Part shown: positions 27,187 to 36,131 of the stretch, piece by piece | Numbering within the stretch: the stretch's first letter is position 1 | How the letters are laid out: the number at the start of each line of letters is the position of its first letter | Assembly: GCA_026709985.1 (NCBI GenBank) | Contig: JAPORY010000078.1 | Location: forward strand, 44,206-108,205 | Origin: Aestuariivita sp. | Lineage (GTDB): Bacteria; Pseudomonadota; Alphaproteobacteria; Rhodobacterales; Rhodobacteraceae | DNA length: 64,000 nucleotides | Direction of reading: 5' to 3' | Notes under the pieces: generated by a model | What the model was told of the DNA's origin: nothing | What the model saw: only the letters and a program-made list of their open reading frames with translations | The model's database searches: none | Made by a program: the position numbers and the translations under genes

Positions 27187-28191
27187 ATGCCTGAGCAACT
27201 GCTGTTCGGTGCTGAGGTTTTCTTGAACGGCCTTATGGCTGGTGTGATGTATGCCCTCGTCGCCTTAGGATTCGTGTTAATTTTTAAAGCCAGCGGCATC
27301 TTTAATTTTGCGCAAGGCGTGATGGCACTGTTTGCGGCCATGACTTTTGTCGGCATTCAAGACGGACAAGTTCCTTTTGCTCACCTAATCAATGCGATCT
27401 TCGGTACCAAAATTCATCATTTTGGATGGGAGCTACACTCACTCGCTGCTATTTTTCTCACCAGTTTGGTTATGATTTGTATGGCCTGGGCCGTACAGCG
27501 ATTTATTTTTCAGTACTTGGTCGGGCAAGAGCCGATCATACTGTTTATGGCGACGATCGGCTTAGCGTACTTCCTTGAAGGGGTTGCCGACCTCATGTGG
27601 GGCGCTGAGATCAAAACTCTCGACGTTTGTCTGACCGACAATACTTGCCTGCCACAAGGAATAAACCAACTTATTGATGCGAAAACTTATGACTGGTTTG
27701 GCTACGGATTTTTCATCGACAATCTCGATATTTCGGCGACGCTTGTAGCCATGCTCCTAGTGACGGTGCTGATAGTTTTTTCGCAATACACTAAACAAGG
27801 ACGGGCAATGCGAGCTGTCGCTGATGACCATCAAGCGGCTTTAAGTGTTGGTATTTCACTAAACTACATTTGGATTTTAGTTTGGTCCGTAGCTGGTTTT
27901 GTCGCGCTGGTTGCCGGGATTATGTGGGGCGCTAAATCCGGGGTGCAGTTCTCATTATCTTTAATCGCACTCAAAGCTTTGCCCGTGCTGATGTTAGGAG
28001 GATTTACCTCAATACCGGGCGCGATCGTTGGTGGACTGGTTATTGGGGTTGGCGAAAAACTCTTTGAATTTCTTGTTGGCCCGATGATCGGTGGGGCTAC
28101 TGAGAATTGGTTTGCTTACGTTCTCGCTCTGTTGTTCTTAGTTTTTCGACCGCAGGGATTATTCGGGGAGAAAATCATTGAGCGGGTTTAG
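27187..28191 (+). CDS. livH: Branched-chain/amide ABC transporter permease (LivH-like)
   Basis: 334 residues. The N-terminal FLNGLMAGVMYALVALGFVL and FNFAQGVMALFAA match LivH exactly in style. About eight helices are present, ending GGLVIGVGEKL and FRPQGLFGEK. ATG 27187 has AGGAAA upstream and is preferred to the TTG at 27166. It follows livG closely. livM is separated by an unusually long 304-base gap. Confidence 0.92.
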   Translation: MPEQLLFGAEVFLNGLMAGVMYALVALGFVLIFKASGIFNFAQGVMALFAAMTFVGIQDGQVPFAHLINAIFGTKIHHFGWELHSLAAIFLTSLVMICMAWAVQRFIFQYLVGQEPIILFMATIGLAYFLEGVADLMWGAEIKTLDVCLTDNTCLPQGINQLIDAKTYDWFGYGFFIDNLDISATLVAMLLVTVLIVFSQYTKQGRAMRAVADDHQAALSVGISLNYIWILVWSVAGFVALVAGIMWGAKSGVQFSLSLIALKALPVLMLGGFTSIPGAIVGGLVIGVGEKLFEFLVGPMIGGATENWFAYVLALLFLVFRPQGLFGEKIIERV

Positions 28192-28495
28192 CGCAGAGCC
28201 TCGCGGCGGTATCAAGTTTCGTTCCGCAGTTGATCAAGGGACGGTGACAGTTCTTGATCGCCGTGAGAAATTATCGCCCGATTTGTCCAACCGACGGACA
28301 GCAGTTAGGATAGATACCAAATGCGGCAGGCTGCCGTTCGTAACTGGTCAATCAGAGTTGAGAAACCAGTACGGCGATCACAGAGACTTTTTGATCTTGT
28401 TGTTGAAACCTGCAAAAATGCCATCGTCAGGTAGGGGCACCAAGCAATCACAAGACCCAATATAATATCTTCGACTTTGGATAGAGTGCGCAAAT
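28192..28495. other. Gap inside the liv operon, no gene seen
   Basis: 304 bases between livH and livM, where most relatives have a few tens of bases. An open frame of 95 codons (28178-28465) crosses it but has no family resemblance and overlaps livH, so I reject it. An internal promoter or a processed leader for livM is possible but unproven. Confidence 0.4.
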
Positions 28496-29572
28496 ATGTT
28501 CTATCGTGAAGCTGGTGACTTCAAGACGTCATACGTGAGTGACAGTCAGACATTTCCGATCGCGTTTGATCGGTACTGCTATTTTGTAACCCTATTCATC
28601 GGTGTCGTCGTCTTACCGTTTGTCGTCAACGACTACATCGTAAGCGCGATATTGGCCCCTTTCTTTATATACTCAATCGCAGCGATTGGATTAAATATTT
28701 TGACAGGCTATTGCGGACAGGTTTCGCTTGGAACCGGTGGATTTATGGCAGTTGGGGCTTATTCGTGTTACAAACTCATGACCGGATTTCCCGAAGTCTC
28801 GATTCTCTTACATGTTGTCATGGCGGGAGCGATTACGGCGATCGTCGGTGCGATCTTTGGTCTTCCCAGTCTGCGAATTAAAGGATTTTATCTTGCTGTG
28901 GCGACGTTGGCTGCGCAATTTTTCTTGGTTTGGCTTTTCAATAAAGTCTCGTGGTTTTATAATTACTCAGCATCAGGTCAAATCAGTGCTCCAGAGCGCA
29001 CAGTGCTAAGTATTCCGGTCACTGGTCCCAATGTCGAACCTTGGGCCATGTATTTGATCTGTTTTGCATTTGCTTTCATCTCTGCGGTCCTCGCACGCAA
29101 CTTAACGAGGGGCTCACTTGGCCGAACCTGGATGGCCATTCGTGATATGGACATTGCCGCAGAAATCATCGGTGTAAACCCGCTAAGAGCGAAGCTAACA
29201 GCCTTTGCGGTTAGTTCTTTTTTTATCGGCGTCTCTGGTGCCTTGTTTTTTGCGGTGTATCTTGGAGCCGCAGAAGCGGGTGATTCATTCGGTATTCAGA
29301 AATCGTTCATTGTACTGTTTATGATTATTATCGGTGGACTTGGATCCATCTTCGGATCTTTTGCTGGAGCAGCCTTGTTGGTGGTATTACCAGTATTTCT
29401 GAAGTTGCTTGGCGTTGATTTAATGGGTTGGCCAACCGACCTCGTTGCGCACATCCAACTCGTGATTGTTGGTTTTTTGATTATTCTTTTCTTGGTGCTT
29501 GAGCCCCATGGCCTTGCGCAGCTATGGCGTTTGGGCAAAGAAAAGTTAAGATTGTGGCCGTTTCCGCATTAG
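28496..29572 (+). CDS. livM: Branched-chain/amide ABC transporter permease (LivM-like)
   Basis: 358 residues. It begins MFYREAGDFKTSY, the standard opening of this LivM subgroup. LNILTGYCGQVSLGTGGFMAVGAY and the permease loop SLGRTWMAIRDMDIAAEIIGVN follow. About ten helices, ending with LEPHGLAQLW. It forms the membrane channel with LivH. livK starts 83 bases downstream, after a small GC-rich stem-loop at 29609-29623. Confidence 0.92.
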   Translation: MFYREAGDFKTSYVSDSQTFPIAFDRYCYFVTLFIGVVVLPFVVNDYIVSAILAPFFIYSIAAIGLNILTGYCGQVSLGTGGFMAVGAYSCYKLMTGFPEVSILLHVVMAGAITAIVGAIFGLPSLRIKGFYLAVATLAAQFFLVWLFNKVSWFYNYSASGQISAPERTVLSIPVTGPNVEPWAMYLICFAFAFISAVLARNLTRGSLGRTWMAIRDMDIAAEIIGVNPLRAKLTAFAVSSFFIGVSGALFFAVYLGAAEAGDSFGIQKSFIVLFMIIIGGLGSIFGSFAGAALLVVLPVFLKLLGVDLMGWPTDLVAHIQLVIVGFLIILFLVLEPHGLAQLWRLGKEKLRLWPFPH

Positions 29573-29608
29573 GCGGTCGGTTGCAGGGCTTTATTAATGC
29601 CCAATCGA

Positions 29609-29623
29609 GCCCCGGTGCGGGGC
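29609..29623 (+). other. Short GC hairpin upstream of livK
   Basis: GCCCCG (29609-29614), loop GTG, CGGGGC (29618-29623) forms a perfect 6-base-pair stem between livM and livK, 32 bases before the livK ATG and clear of its ribosome site. With the hairpin after livK, it brackets the binding-protein message and may protect it from exonucleases. Confidence 0.4.
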
Positions 29624-29655
29624 GTATTGTGAAAAATTATGGGAGGAATAGACTC

Positions 29656-30936
29656 ATGAAAAAATTAATTCTGATAACAACGGCAGCACTGTTTGGTGGG
29701 ACCGTCGCTATGGCGGATCTCGTCTTTCCGTCGCTCAGTTATCGAACAGGACCCTATGCTGCTGGCGGTACACCGTTTGCCGACGGGTATGCCGATTACT
29801 TCACGCTGATTAATGAACGTGACGGCGGTATTGGTGGCGTAGAGGCGCGGGTCATTGAATGCGAAACGTCCTACAATACAGAAAAGGGGGTTGAATGTTA
29901 CGAGGCAACAAAGGGTGAAGGTGCTCTCGTCTATCAACCGTTATCCACGGGCATCACCTATCAGTTAATTCCACGTGCATCAGCCGATGGCATTCCCGTT
30001 CACTCAGCTGGATATGGACGAACATCGGCGGTGAACGGCCAGGTGTTCGAATGGATATTCAATTATCCAACAAACTATTGGAATGGTGCCTCAATTGCCG
30101 TGAAACATATACTCGAATTAAATGGCGGCGATATATCCGACAAAAAAATCGCTTTGCTCTACCACAACAGCGCCTACGGCAAAGAGCCGATTCCAACCTT
30201 ACAGGCATTATCGGAGAAACACGGTTTTGAATTAGATACCATTGCCATTGATCATCCCGGACAAGAGCAGAAGTCACAATGGCTGCAAATTCGCCGCGAA
30301 CAACCAGACCACATCCTTTTTTGGGGCTGGGGAATTATGAACCAAGTTGCGCTTCAAGAGGCGATCAATATCCGTTATCCGATGGAGAATTTTATCGGCA
30401 TTTGGTGGTCTGGTGCCGAGATTGACGTGGTGCCAGCGGGTGCAGGTGCCGATGGCTATAAGTCGCTTCAGTTTCACAACGTGGGTTCAGATTTCCCGGT
30501 GTTTGATGATATTGAAGAATATGTCGTGAAGCGTGGTAAGGCTGCGGGCGCTGGTGATCAAATCGGTACTGTCTTATATAATCGTGGCCTTTACTCAGCG
30601 ATGCTCGCAGTAGAGGCTGCCCGAACTGCGCAAGAGTTGCACGGCGTTGCCGAAATTGACGCTAGTATGATGCGTGACGGCATGGAAGCCTTGATGATGA
30701 CAGCAGAACGCATGGCAAGTCTCGGACTGCCTAATTTTGGGCCGACGTTTCAGGTGACCTGCGAGAATCATGGCGGTGAGGGATTAGGAGCCGTGGCGCA
30801 ATGGGATGCCAGTGCCCAGACGTGGTCATTAATTACGGACTTTATTGCTCCCGATCTTGAGGTGATTCAGCCATTGATTGAGGCCGACTCGATGGCGTAT
30901 GCGGCAGAAAACAATATTGAGCTACGCTGCAACTAG
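29656..30936 (+). CDS. livK: Branched-chain/amide ABC transporter substrate-binding protein (LivK-like)
   Basis: 426 residues from ATG 29656, which follows GGGAGGAATAGACTC. A signal peptide (MKKLILITTAALFGGTVAMA) is followed by LSYRTGPYAAGGTPFADGY, then a type I periplasmic-binding fold with conserved VEARVIECETSYN, YHNSAYGKEP and GIWWSGAEIDV. It captures the ligand in the periplasm for LivHMGF. The pattern is that of the ABC subgroup often annotated for branched-chain amino acids, urea or short amides; specificity cannot be read from sequence. A longer frame from 29524 overlaps livM and is not used. Confidence 0.92.
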   Translation: MKKLILITTAALFGGTVAMADLVFPSLSYRTGPYAAGGTPFADGYADYFTLINERDGGIGGVEARVIECETSYNTEKGVECYEATKGEGALVYQPLSTGITYQLIPRASADGIPVHSAGYGRTSAVNGQVFEWIFNYPTNYWNGASIAVKHILELNGGDISDKKIALLYHNSAYGKEPIPTLQALSEKHGFELDTIAIDHPGQEQKSQWLQIRREQPDHILFWGWGIMNQVALQEAINIRYPMENFIGIWWSGAEIDVVPAGAGADGYKSLQFHNVGSDFPVFDDIEEYVVKRGKAAGAGDQIGTVLYNRGLYSAMLAVEAARTAQELHGVAEIDASMMRDGMEALMMTAERMASLGLPNFGPTFQVTCENHGGEGLGAVAQWDASAQTWSLITDFIAPDLEVIQPLIEADSMAYAAENNIELRCN

Positions 30937-30947
30937 TTTTGTGAATG

Positions 30948-30980
30948 CGTGATCGCTAGGTTTCTAGCGGTCACGTTTCT
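30948..30980 (+). terminator. Strong stem-loop after livK (attenuator or 3'-end protector)
   Basis: CGTGATCGCTAG (30948-30959), loop GTTT, CTAGCGGTCACG (30964-30975) forms a 12-base-pair stem with one G-T pair, followed by TTTCT. It lies 11 bases after the livK stop and before livF. Partial termination or protection here would make livK message more abundant than livF message. Confidence 0.7.
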
Positions 30981-31003
30981 TGTTGGGTTGCGGGATCATC
31001 AAC

Positions 31004-31840
31004 ATGCATGATGTGAGTCAGCGTACTGACCTTGAAGCTGAGGCGCTCCTTGAGGTCAATAACATTGAAGTCATATACAATCACGTGATCCTCGTCCTGA
31101 AGGGCGTATCACTCGCCGTCCCTCGAGGTGGAATCATTGCGCTGTTGGGTGGTAACGGTGCTGGTAAAACCACCACATTGAAAGCTATCTCCAATCTTCT
31201 CCATTCTGAGCGAGGCGAAGTAACCAAAGGGACGATAAGCTATCGAGGCAAATCGATTCATCAATCAGACCCTTCGGAACTCGTGAAGAATGGTGTCATT
31301 CAGGTCATGGAGGGGCGGCACTGCTTTGAGCACTTAACGGTTGAAGAAAATTTGCTGACGGGCGCCTATACCCGTCGTGAAAACGGTGAGGCGATACAAG
31401 ATGACTTGGAACTCGTGTATTCCTATTTCCCACGCCTCAAGGAACGAAGAAAAAGTCAAGCCGGCTACACCTCTGGCGGCGAACAACAAATGACCGCGAT
31501 TGGGCGTGCGATGATGTCGAGACCCGAGACCATCCTTCTTGATGAACCGTCAATGGGGCTCGCACCGCAGCTAGTTGAGGAAATTTTTGAAATCGTAAAA
31601 GGTCTAAACGAGAAGGAAGGCGTGACTTTTCTACTAGCTGAGCAAAACACAAATGTCGCACTTCGGTTCGCCCACTATGGGTATATTTTGGAGTCGGGCC
31701 GTGTCGTCATGGATGGTCCCGCTACTGCATTGCGAGAAAACCCCGATGTCAAAGAGTTTTATCTTGGTATGTCCGAAGAAGGACGAAAATCCTTTCGTGA
31801 TGTGCGTTCCTATCGTCGTCGGAAGCGATGGTTAAGCTAA
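31004..31840 (+). CDS. livF: Branched-chain/amide ABC transporter ATPase (LivF-like)
   Basis: 278 residues. Walker A is GGNGAGKTT, the Q-loop region has VIQVMEGRHCFEHLTV as in LivF, the signature is YTSGGEQQM, Walker B is ILLDEPSMGLAP and the switch is LLAEQNT. This last variant (Q in place of His) is usual for LivF. ATG 31004 is chosen over TTG 30980, which lies at the edge of the stem-loop. The stop is 3 bases before the PaaK-like gene. Confidence 0.92.
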   Translation: MHDVSQRTDLEAEALLEVNNIEVIYNHVILVLKGVSLAVPRGGIIALLGGNGAGKTTTLKAISNLLHSERGEVTKGTISYRGKSIHQSDPSELVKNGVIQVMEGRHCFEHLTVEENLLTGAYTRRENGEAIQDDLELVYSYFPRLKERRKSQAGYTSGGEQQMTAIGRAMMSRPETILLDEPSMGLAPQLVEEIFEIVKGLNEKEGVTFLLAEQNTNVALRFAHYGYILESGRVVMDGPATALRENPDVKEFYLGMSEEGRKSFRDVRSYRRRKRWLS

Positions 31841-31843
31841 ATC

Positions 31844-33100
31844 ATGAAGGAAAGAATAGTGAGCGATGAAATTCTACAAGACACTTACTTTGATAAGCTG
31901 GAGGTTCAATCAGAGGAGGAACGGGCTGCAAGGCTAGCCCAGCTATTGCCCGAGCAAATCGAACGTGCTCGGCGGCTGGCAGGTTATCAAGATAGTCTGT
32001 TCGCAGTTGATCCCAATCAAGTTAAAGATTTAGCGAGTTTAAGCGACCTACCAGTTCTTAGAAAATCACAATTGACGGCGGCGCAAGAGCAGACCCCCCC
32101 GTTTGGCGGGTTTGCAAACAAACCGGCGAATAAATTTGATTATTTTTTTCAGTCACCGGGACCAATTTACGAGCCGGGTTCAAGGGGTGATGACTGGTGG
32201 CGTATAGGTCGATTCCTGCATGCTGTTGGAATTGGCTCAGGTGACATTGTCCAAAATTGCTTCGGTTATCATCTGACGCCAGCGGGAGTTATTTTCGAAT
32301 CCGGCGCGTGGGCAGTTGGAGCAACCGTGTTGCCAGCCGGCACCGGCCAAACGGAGCTACAAGTTCTGTCGGCCAATCACCTCGGAACGACAGCTTATGC
32401 GGGAACACCAGATTATTTGAAGGTAATTCTAGATAAAGCCGATAGCATGGACGTAGAGTTGTCGATTTCGAAGGCGGCGGTCAGCGGCGGCGCGTTGCTC
32501 GCTCCGACTCGTCAGTATTATTCGGATCGAGGTATCTTTTGCTTGCAGACCTATGCGACGGCAGATTTGGGAAACATTGCATATGAGAGCACACCAGACA
32601 GCGGATTGATCGTAGATGAAGGAATTATCGTCGAGATTGTAACCCCGGGCACAGGAGAGCCCGTTGTCGACGGAGAAGTTGGAGAGGTGGTTGTGACCAC
32701 CTTGAACCCCGATTATCCCCTTATCCGATTTGCGACTGGCGATTTGAGTGCAGTCCTGCGAGGCGTCAGCCCGTGCGGTAGAACGAACATGCGGATTAAA
32801 GGTTGGATGGGGCGTGCTGATCAGGCAACCAAAATAAAGGGATTGTTTGTTAGGCCTGAGCAAGTTGCTCAACTGGTTGCCGCGCACCCAAAGATTGATC
32901 GAGTTCGCGTTATTGCGAAGCGGGAAGGCGCGATGGACGCGATGATCGTAAAGATTGAAGCTAAAGGGGGGGACGCGACTGATTTCTCAGCAATCATTGC
33001 CGAAATTCTGAAGATCAAAGGAGAAATCGAAATCGTGGAGCCCGGTGGTTTGCCCAGAGACGGTCTCGTAATCGAAGATCAGCGTTCATATGACGGTTAG
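31844..33100 (+). CDS. PaaK-like AMP-binding protein of the Liv cluster
   Basis: 418 residues resembling phenylacetate-CoA ligase through most of its length: LPEQIERARRLAGYQ, DLPVLRKSQL, GTPDYLKVIL, YATADLGNIAYE and LIRFATGDLSAV. The phosphate loop SSGTTGKP of PaaK is replaced by SPGPIYEPG. The C-terminal LPRDGLVIEDQR has no clear catalytic lysine at the expected place. It could be a divergent acyl-CoA ligase of the kind commonly found beside Liv transporters, or a protein that has lost adenylation. It starts 3 bases after livF, so it is co-expressed with the importer. Confidence 0.82.
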   Translation: MKERIVSDEILQDTYFDKLEVQSEEERAARLAQLLPEQIERARRLAGYQDSLFAVDPNQVKDLASLSDLPVLRKSQLTAAQEQTPPFGGFANKPANKFDYFFQSPGPIYEPGSRGDDWWRIGRFLHAVGIGSGDIVQNCFGYHLTPAGVIFESGAWAVGATVLPAGTGQTELQVLSANHLGTTAYAGTPDYLKVILDKADSMDVELSISKAAVSGGALLAPTRQYYSDRGIFCLQTYATADLGNIAYESTPDSGLIVDEGIIVEIVTPGTGEPVVDGEVGEVVVTTLNPDYPLIRFATGDLSAVLRGVSPCGRTNMRIKGWMGRADQATKIKGLFVRPEQVAQLVAAHPKIDRVRVIAKREGAMDAMIVKIEAKGGDATDFSAIIAEILKIKGEIEIVEPGGLPRDGLVIEDQRSYDG

Positions 33101-33524
33101 GCGATGAGCCTTGACCAATAATTTGATCATTCTCGATTCACGATCCTGCTGGGGCTTTGCTCAATACGAGGTCAACGGCTTTCAATCAGGGTCGGTATGA
33201 TTTGAACACTGAGACGAGGAGATAGAATCTTCCGCAAAGTGCTAAGGAGTGTCGCTATCAACGATCAACCCATCGGTGATATTGCGAACTGGCAAGTCGA
33301 TTTTGAATCTCGCGACGACTATATCACAAGTGATGTTCGCTCAACCCAAAGTGTCAGCGAGAGTATGTCCAAGGTTGTTTCTCTCATGAAGATAGAGAGG
33401 TATCCGAATAAGTACGAGAGTCATTTACAAGCCGCTAATGACAAACTCCGAGTTCCGTTGGTAAGCTTGTGATGATCGTCACTCGGATTTCCCTTCGATT
33501 TTGTCGTTTTGGAAGGTAAACCTC
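33101..33524. other. Intergenic, no gene seen
   Basis: 424 bases. A 77-codon frame at 33239-33472 has no ribosome site or recognisable family. The permease gene's ribosome site GGAAGG (33511-33516) is at the end. Confidence 0.4.
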
Positions 33525-35171
33525 TTGAAGGCGCGGCGCTCACTTGGGGGTATGCATTTTATCGGCTTTTTGGCCTGTCTTGCCGCTGCTGTATGTGTTT
33601 TGCCGGTTTTGGCAGTAATTGTTGCCGCTGCGACCGGCGGTACTGATACTGCTCGGCATCTCTTTCAAACAGTGCTGTTCGAGTACGCTGGCAATACCGT
33701 TGCCTTGGTAATTTTGGTCGCGTTCGGTACCTTTATGGTGGGCTGTTCGACGGCTTGGCTCGTAACGATGACCCGCTTTCCGTGGGTGCGGGTATTTGAA
33801 ATTGCGTTAGTCTTGCCACTAGCCTTTCCAGCCTATGTGTTGGCTTACGCCTATACACATCTCTTGGATCATCCTGGAATTGTACAGAGCGTCCTGCGCG
33901 ATGTGACTGGCTGGGGACCTCGAGATTACTGGTTTCCCGAAATTCGATCACTGGGCGGCGCGGCGATGATGTTGATCCTCGTCCTCTATCCATACGTATA
34001 TCTTCTGGCCAGAGCGGCATTTCTCCAGCAAAGCGCAGCGACCTTTCTCGCCGCACGTGCCTTAGGAAAGACGGCATTTGGTGCTTTTTGGCGCGTTAGT
34101 ATGCCAATGGCGCGACCGGCAATTGCCGGTGGGGTATTATTAGCAATCATGGAGACAATTGCTGACTTTGGCACGGTTGCTTATTTCGGTGTTCCAACGC
34201 TAGCAACAGGGATCTATACGAGTTGGTTTTCGTTAGCAGATCGTGCAGGCGCTGCGCAGATTGCTTTCTGCCTTCTCGGCATTGCTCTGCTGTTAGCCTT
34301 GCTCGAACGGTTGCAACGCGGCGACGCTAAGTATTTTGACGCAGTCGGCAGACACGCGGCAATGCCTCCCGCGCAACTTGCTGGATGGCGGTCTGTGCTT
34401 GCTATGCTACTATGTGGAATTCCAGTAACCCTAGGCTGTTTTCTCCCTGCGATCGTTCTTTTTGGAATGGGGCTAGGGTCCGAGCAGAACTTATTGAGCC
34501 AACGCTACTCCGACTTTGCACAGAACTCCGTGACGATTGCGGCTGTGGCTGCGATGTTGACGGTCAGTATGGCGATAGCCATTGGCTATTTTCAGCGAGT
34601 TTTACCAGGCCGTCTGTCTTATGGGACAGCTTACATAGCGCGGTTAGGGTACGCGGTGCCCGGCGGGGTTATCGCCGTTGGCTTGATTGTTCCCTTTGCG
34701 GCCTTTGACAATGCATTAGATGCTTGGATGCGAGCAACCTTTGACGTTCCGACTGGTTTGTTGATTACGGGATCAATCTGGCTATTGGTGGCTGCGTATA
34801 TGGTGCGATTTCTGGCAGCGGCTCTGGGGGCCTATGAAGGTGGGCAGAGCACCGTGCACACGAATATGGATGCCGCTGCTCGTTCATTGGGACAAACGCC
34901 GCTGGGGATATTACGACGGGTTCACCTACCAATCTTGACGCCAAGCTTGCTGACAGCATGGTTGATTGTATTTGTTGATGTCATGAAGGAACTTCCTGCG
35001 ACACTAATCATGCGTCCATTTGGCTTTGATACTTTGGCAGTCCAAGCTTACCGGTTGGCGAGTGATGAGAGGCTTGAGGGAGCGGCAGTGCCTTCTCTAG
35101 TCATTGTCGCGGTTGGGCTATTGCCCGTTATCGTGATTTGTCGTCAGGTTGAACGAAACCGCAATCCATGA
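33525..35171 (+). CDS. Iron(III)-type ABC permease, FbpB/SfuB-like (orphan)
   Basis: About 548 residues with two fused permease halves and roughly twelve helices. The EAA-like loops are AARALGKTAFGAFWRVSMP in the first half and AARSLGQTPLGILRRVHLP in the second. PLAFPAYVLAYAYTHLLD and MKELPATLIMRPFGF are typical of FbpB/SfuB permeases for ferric iron. TTG 33525 is chosen because GGAAGG lies 8 bases before it; TTG 33501 and ATG 33552 are alternatives. No binding protein or ATPase gene adjoins it, so it must borrow partners from elsewhere or be a remnant of a lost operon. Confidence 0.85.
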   Translation: MKARRSLGGMHFIGFLACLAAAVCVLPVLAVIVAAATGGTDTARHLFQTVLFEYAGNTVALVILVAFGTFMVGCSTAWLVTMTRFPWVRVFEIALVLPLAFPAYVLAYAYTHLLDHPGIVQSVLRDVTGWGPRDYWFPEIRSLGGAAMMLILVLYPYVYLLARAAFLQQSAATFLAARALGKTAFGAFWRVSMPMARPAIAGGVLLAIMETIADFGTVAYFGVPTLATGIYTSWFSLADRAGAAQIAFCLLGIALLLALLERLQRGDAKYFDAVGRHAAMPPAQLAGWRSVLAMLLCGIPVTLGCFLPAIVLFGMGLGSEQNLLSQRYSDFAQNSVTIAAVAAMLTVSMAIAIGYFQRVLPGRLSYGTAYIARLGYAVPGGVIAVGLIVPFAAFDNALDAWMRATFDVPTGLLITGSIWLLVAAYMVRFLAAALGAYEGGQSTVHTNMDAAARSLGQTPLGILRRVHLPILTPSLLTAWLIVFVDVMKELPATLIMRPFGFDTLAVQAYRLASDERLEGAAVPSLVIVAVGLLPVIVICRQVERNRNP

Positions 35172-35257
35172 ATTCTAGTAGCAACAGGGACGGAATTCAT
35201 TGCAGATCCGGTTGTTTCGACAAAGAACTGACAGTTGTCGCAGAAGCTGACCCGCTC

Positions 35258-35580
35258 TCATTTGAAAGTCGTTGTCATCGTTTGTGCGATTCGCGCTTCC
35301 AACGTAACATTGAGGCGCTCAATATCCACCTTTCTTTCGGTTGGTCTTAATTGCCAACATAAGTTGCTTAATATCTGCCTTGATTGCCAAAATTAAGTTG
35401 TTCGATACCGATCTTGGTTGCAACACCGCCAATCAAGACGGTGCGCAGAGAGTGTACAGTGGCATTAGCCCACGCATCGTTAATGCCAGCCTCACGAAAC
35501 CTGTCAAATTTTCGGTGAGTTTCTAAGAACGGCTCACCTAGTTCGGGATCGCTGAAGTCGGTGGCAAACAGAGCCGAGCG
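35258..35580 (-). pseudogene. Decayed coiled-coil (DUF1640-like) gene with frameshifts
   Basis: On the minus strand one frame reads FLETHRKFDRFREAGI ... VATKIGIEQLN and stops at 35368. The next frame carries LAIKADIKQLMLAIKTN and stops at 35319. The third carries KVDIERLNVTLEARIAQTM and stops at 35258. The repeated K-x-D-I-x-x-L heptad-like units run on from frame to frame, as in DUF1640 coiled-coil proteins that end in a membrane helix. No single frame is intact and no good start was found (TGA precedes 35580), so the gene looks dead. The match is by pattern only. Confidence 0.55.
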
Positions 35581-36131
35581 TCAGCTTTAGGAAGCGACGA
35601 TTGACGGGGGTCATCCGCAAAGCTGGGCGCGACCACCGGGCGGACAACTGAAATATTGGATTGTTTCGCAACGGCAAGGGATCTCGGGAAGCTCGGATTT
35701 GGGTCTGCCACCCATCAGTTGCCGGCGCGTGCGGCGCGGATTGGATGGTCAGCCATCGCACGGTTTGCAAACATCCGACAGGTGTTATGCAATCACCGAT
35801 TCCTCATCATTCCCAGTGTCTGCGTTTATGGTTTGGCCTCACAGGTATTACAACTGCCGACTCAATGCGTGGCGGCCAATTGGAATGCACGCTATCGGGT
35901 AAATCCCTTAGCGGTGTATTCTCATGTTGGTGCGCAATATAGCGGCTCGCAAATTCGCTTGGCAAGGTCGAGCCATACTCTCGTTTACGGGGAAATAGAA
36001 TGTCATTGGAGTCGATCCCCTCGTCAGAAGAATTTGCCAAATCGTTGCCCGAATAGCGTCAGTTAGTACCGTACAGTGCGGCAAAAATACCGACCGGCAA
36101 TGCGAATCGAAACCTATTGAGAATAGATGCT
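35581..36131. other. Intergenic, no intact gene
   Basis: About 550 bases between the decayed coiled-coil gene and the dppC-dppD fusion. Several short frames overlap on both strands without ribosome sites or family features. It may hold further remnants of decayed genes, but none can be identified. Confidence 0.4.

Noticed and set aside
28178..28465. 95-codon frame between livH and livM
   Set aside because: Overlaps the livH end, no family resemblance and no separate ribosome site; listed only as a gap.
33239..33472. 77-codon frame before the FbpB-like gene
   Set aside because: No recognisable domain, poor start, and the real gene begins later with a good ribosome site.
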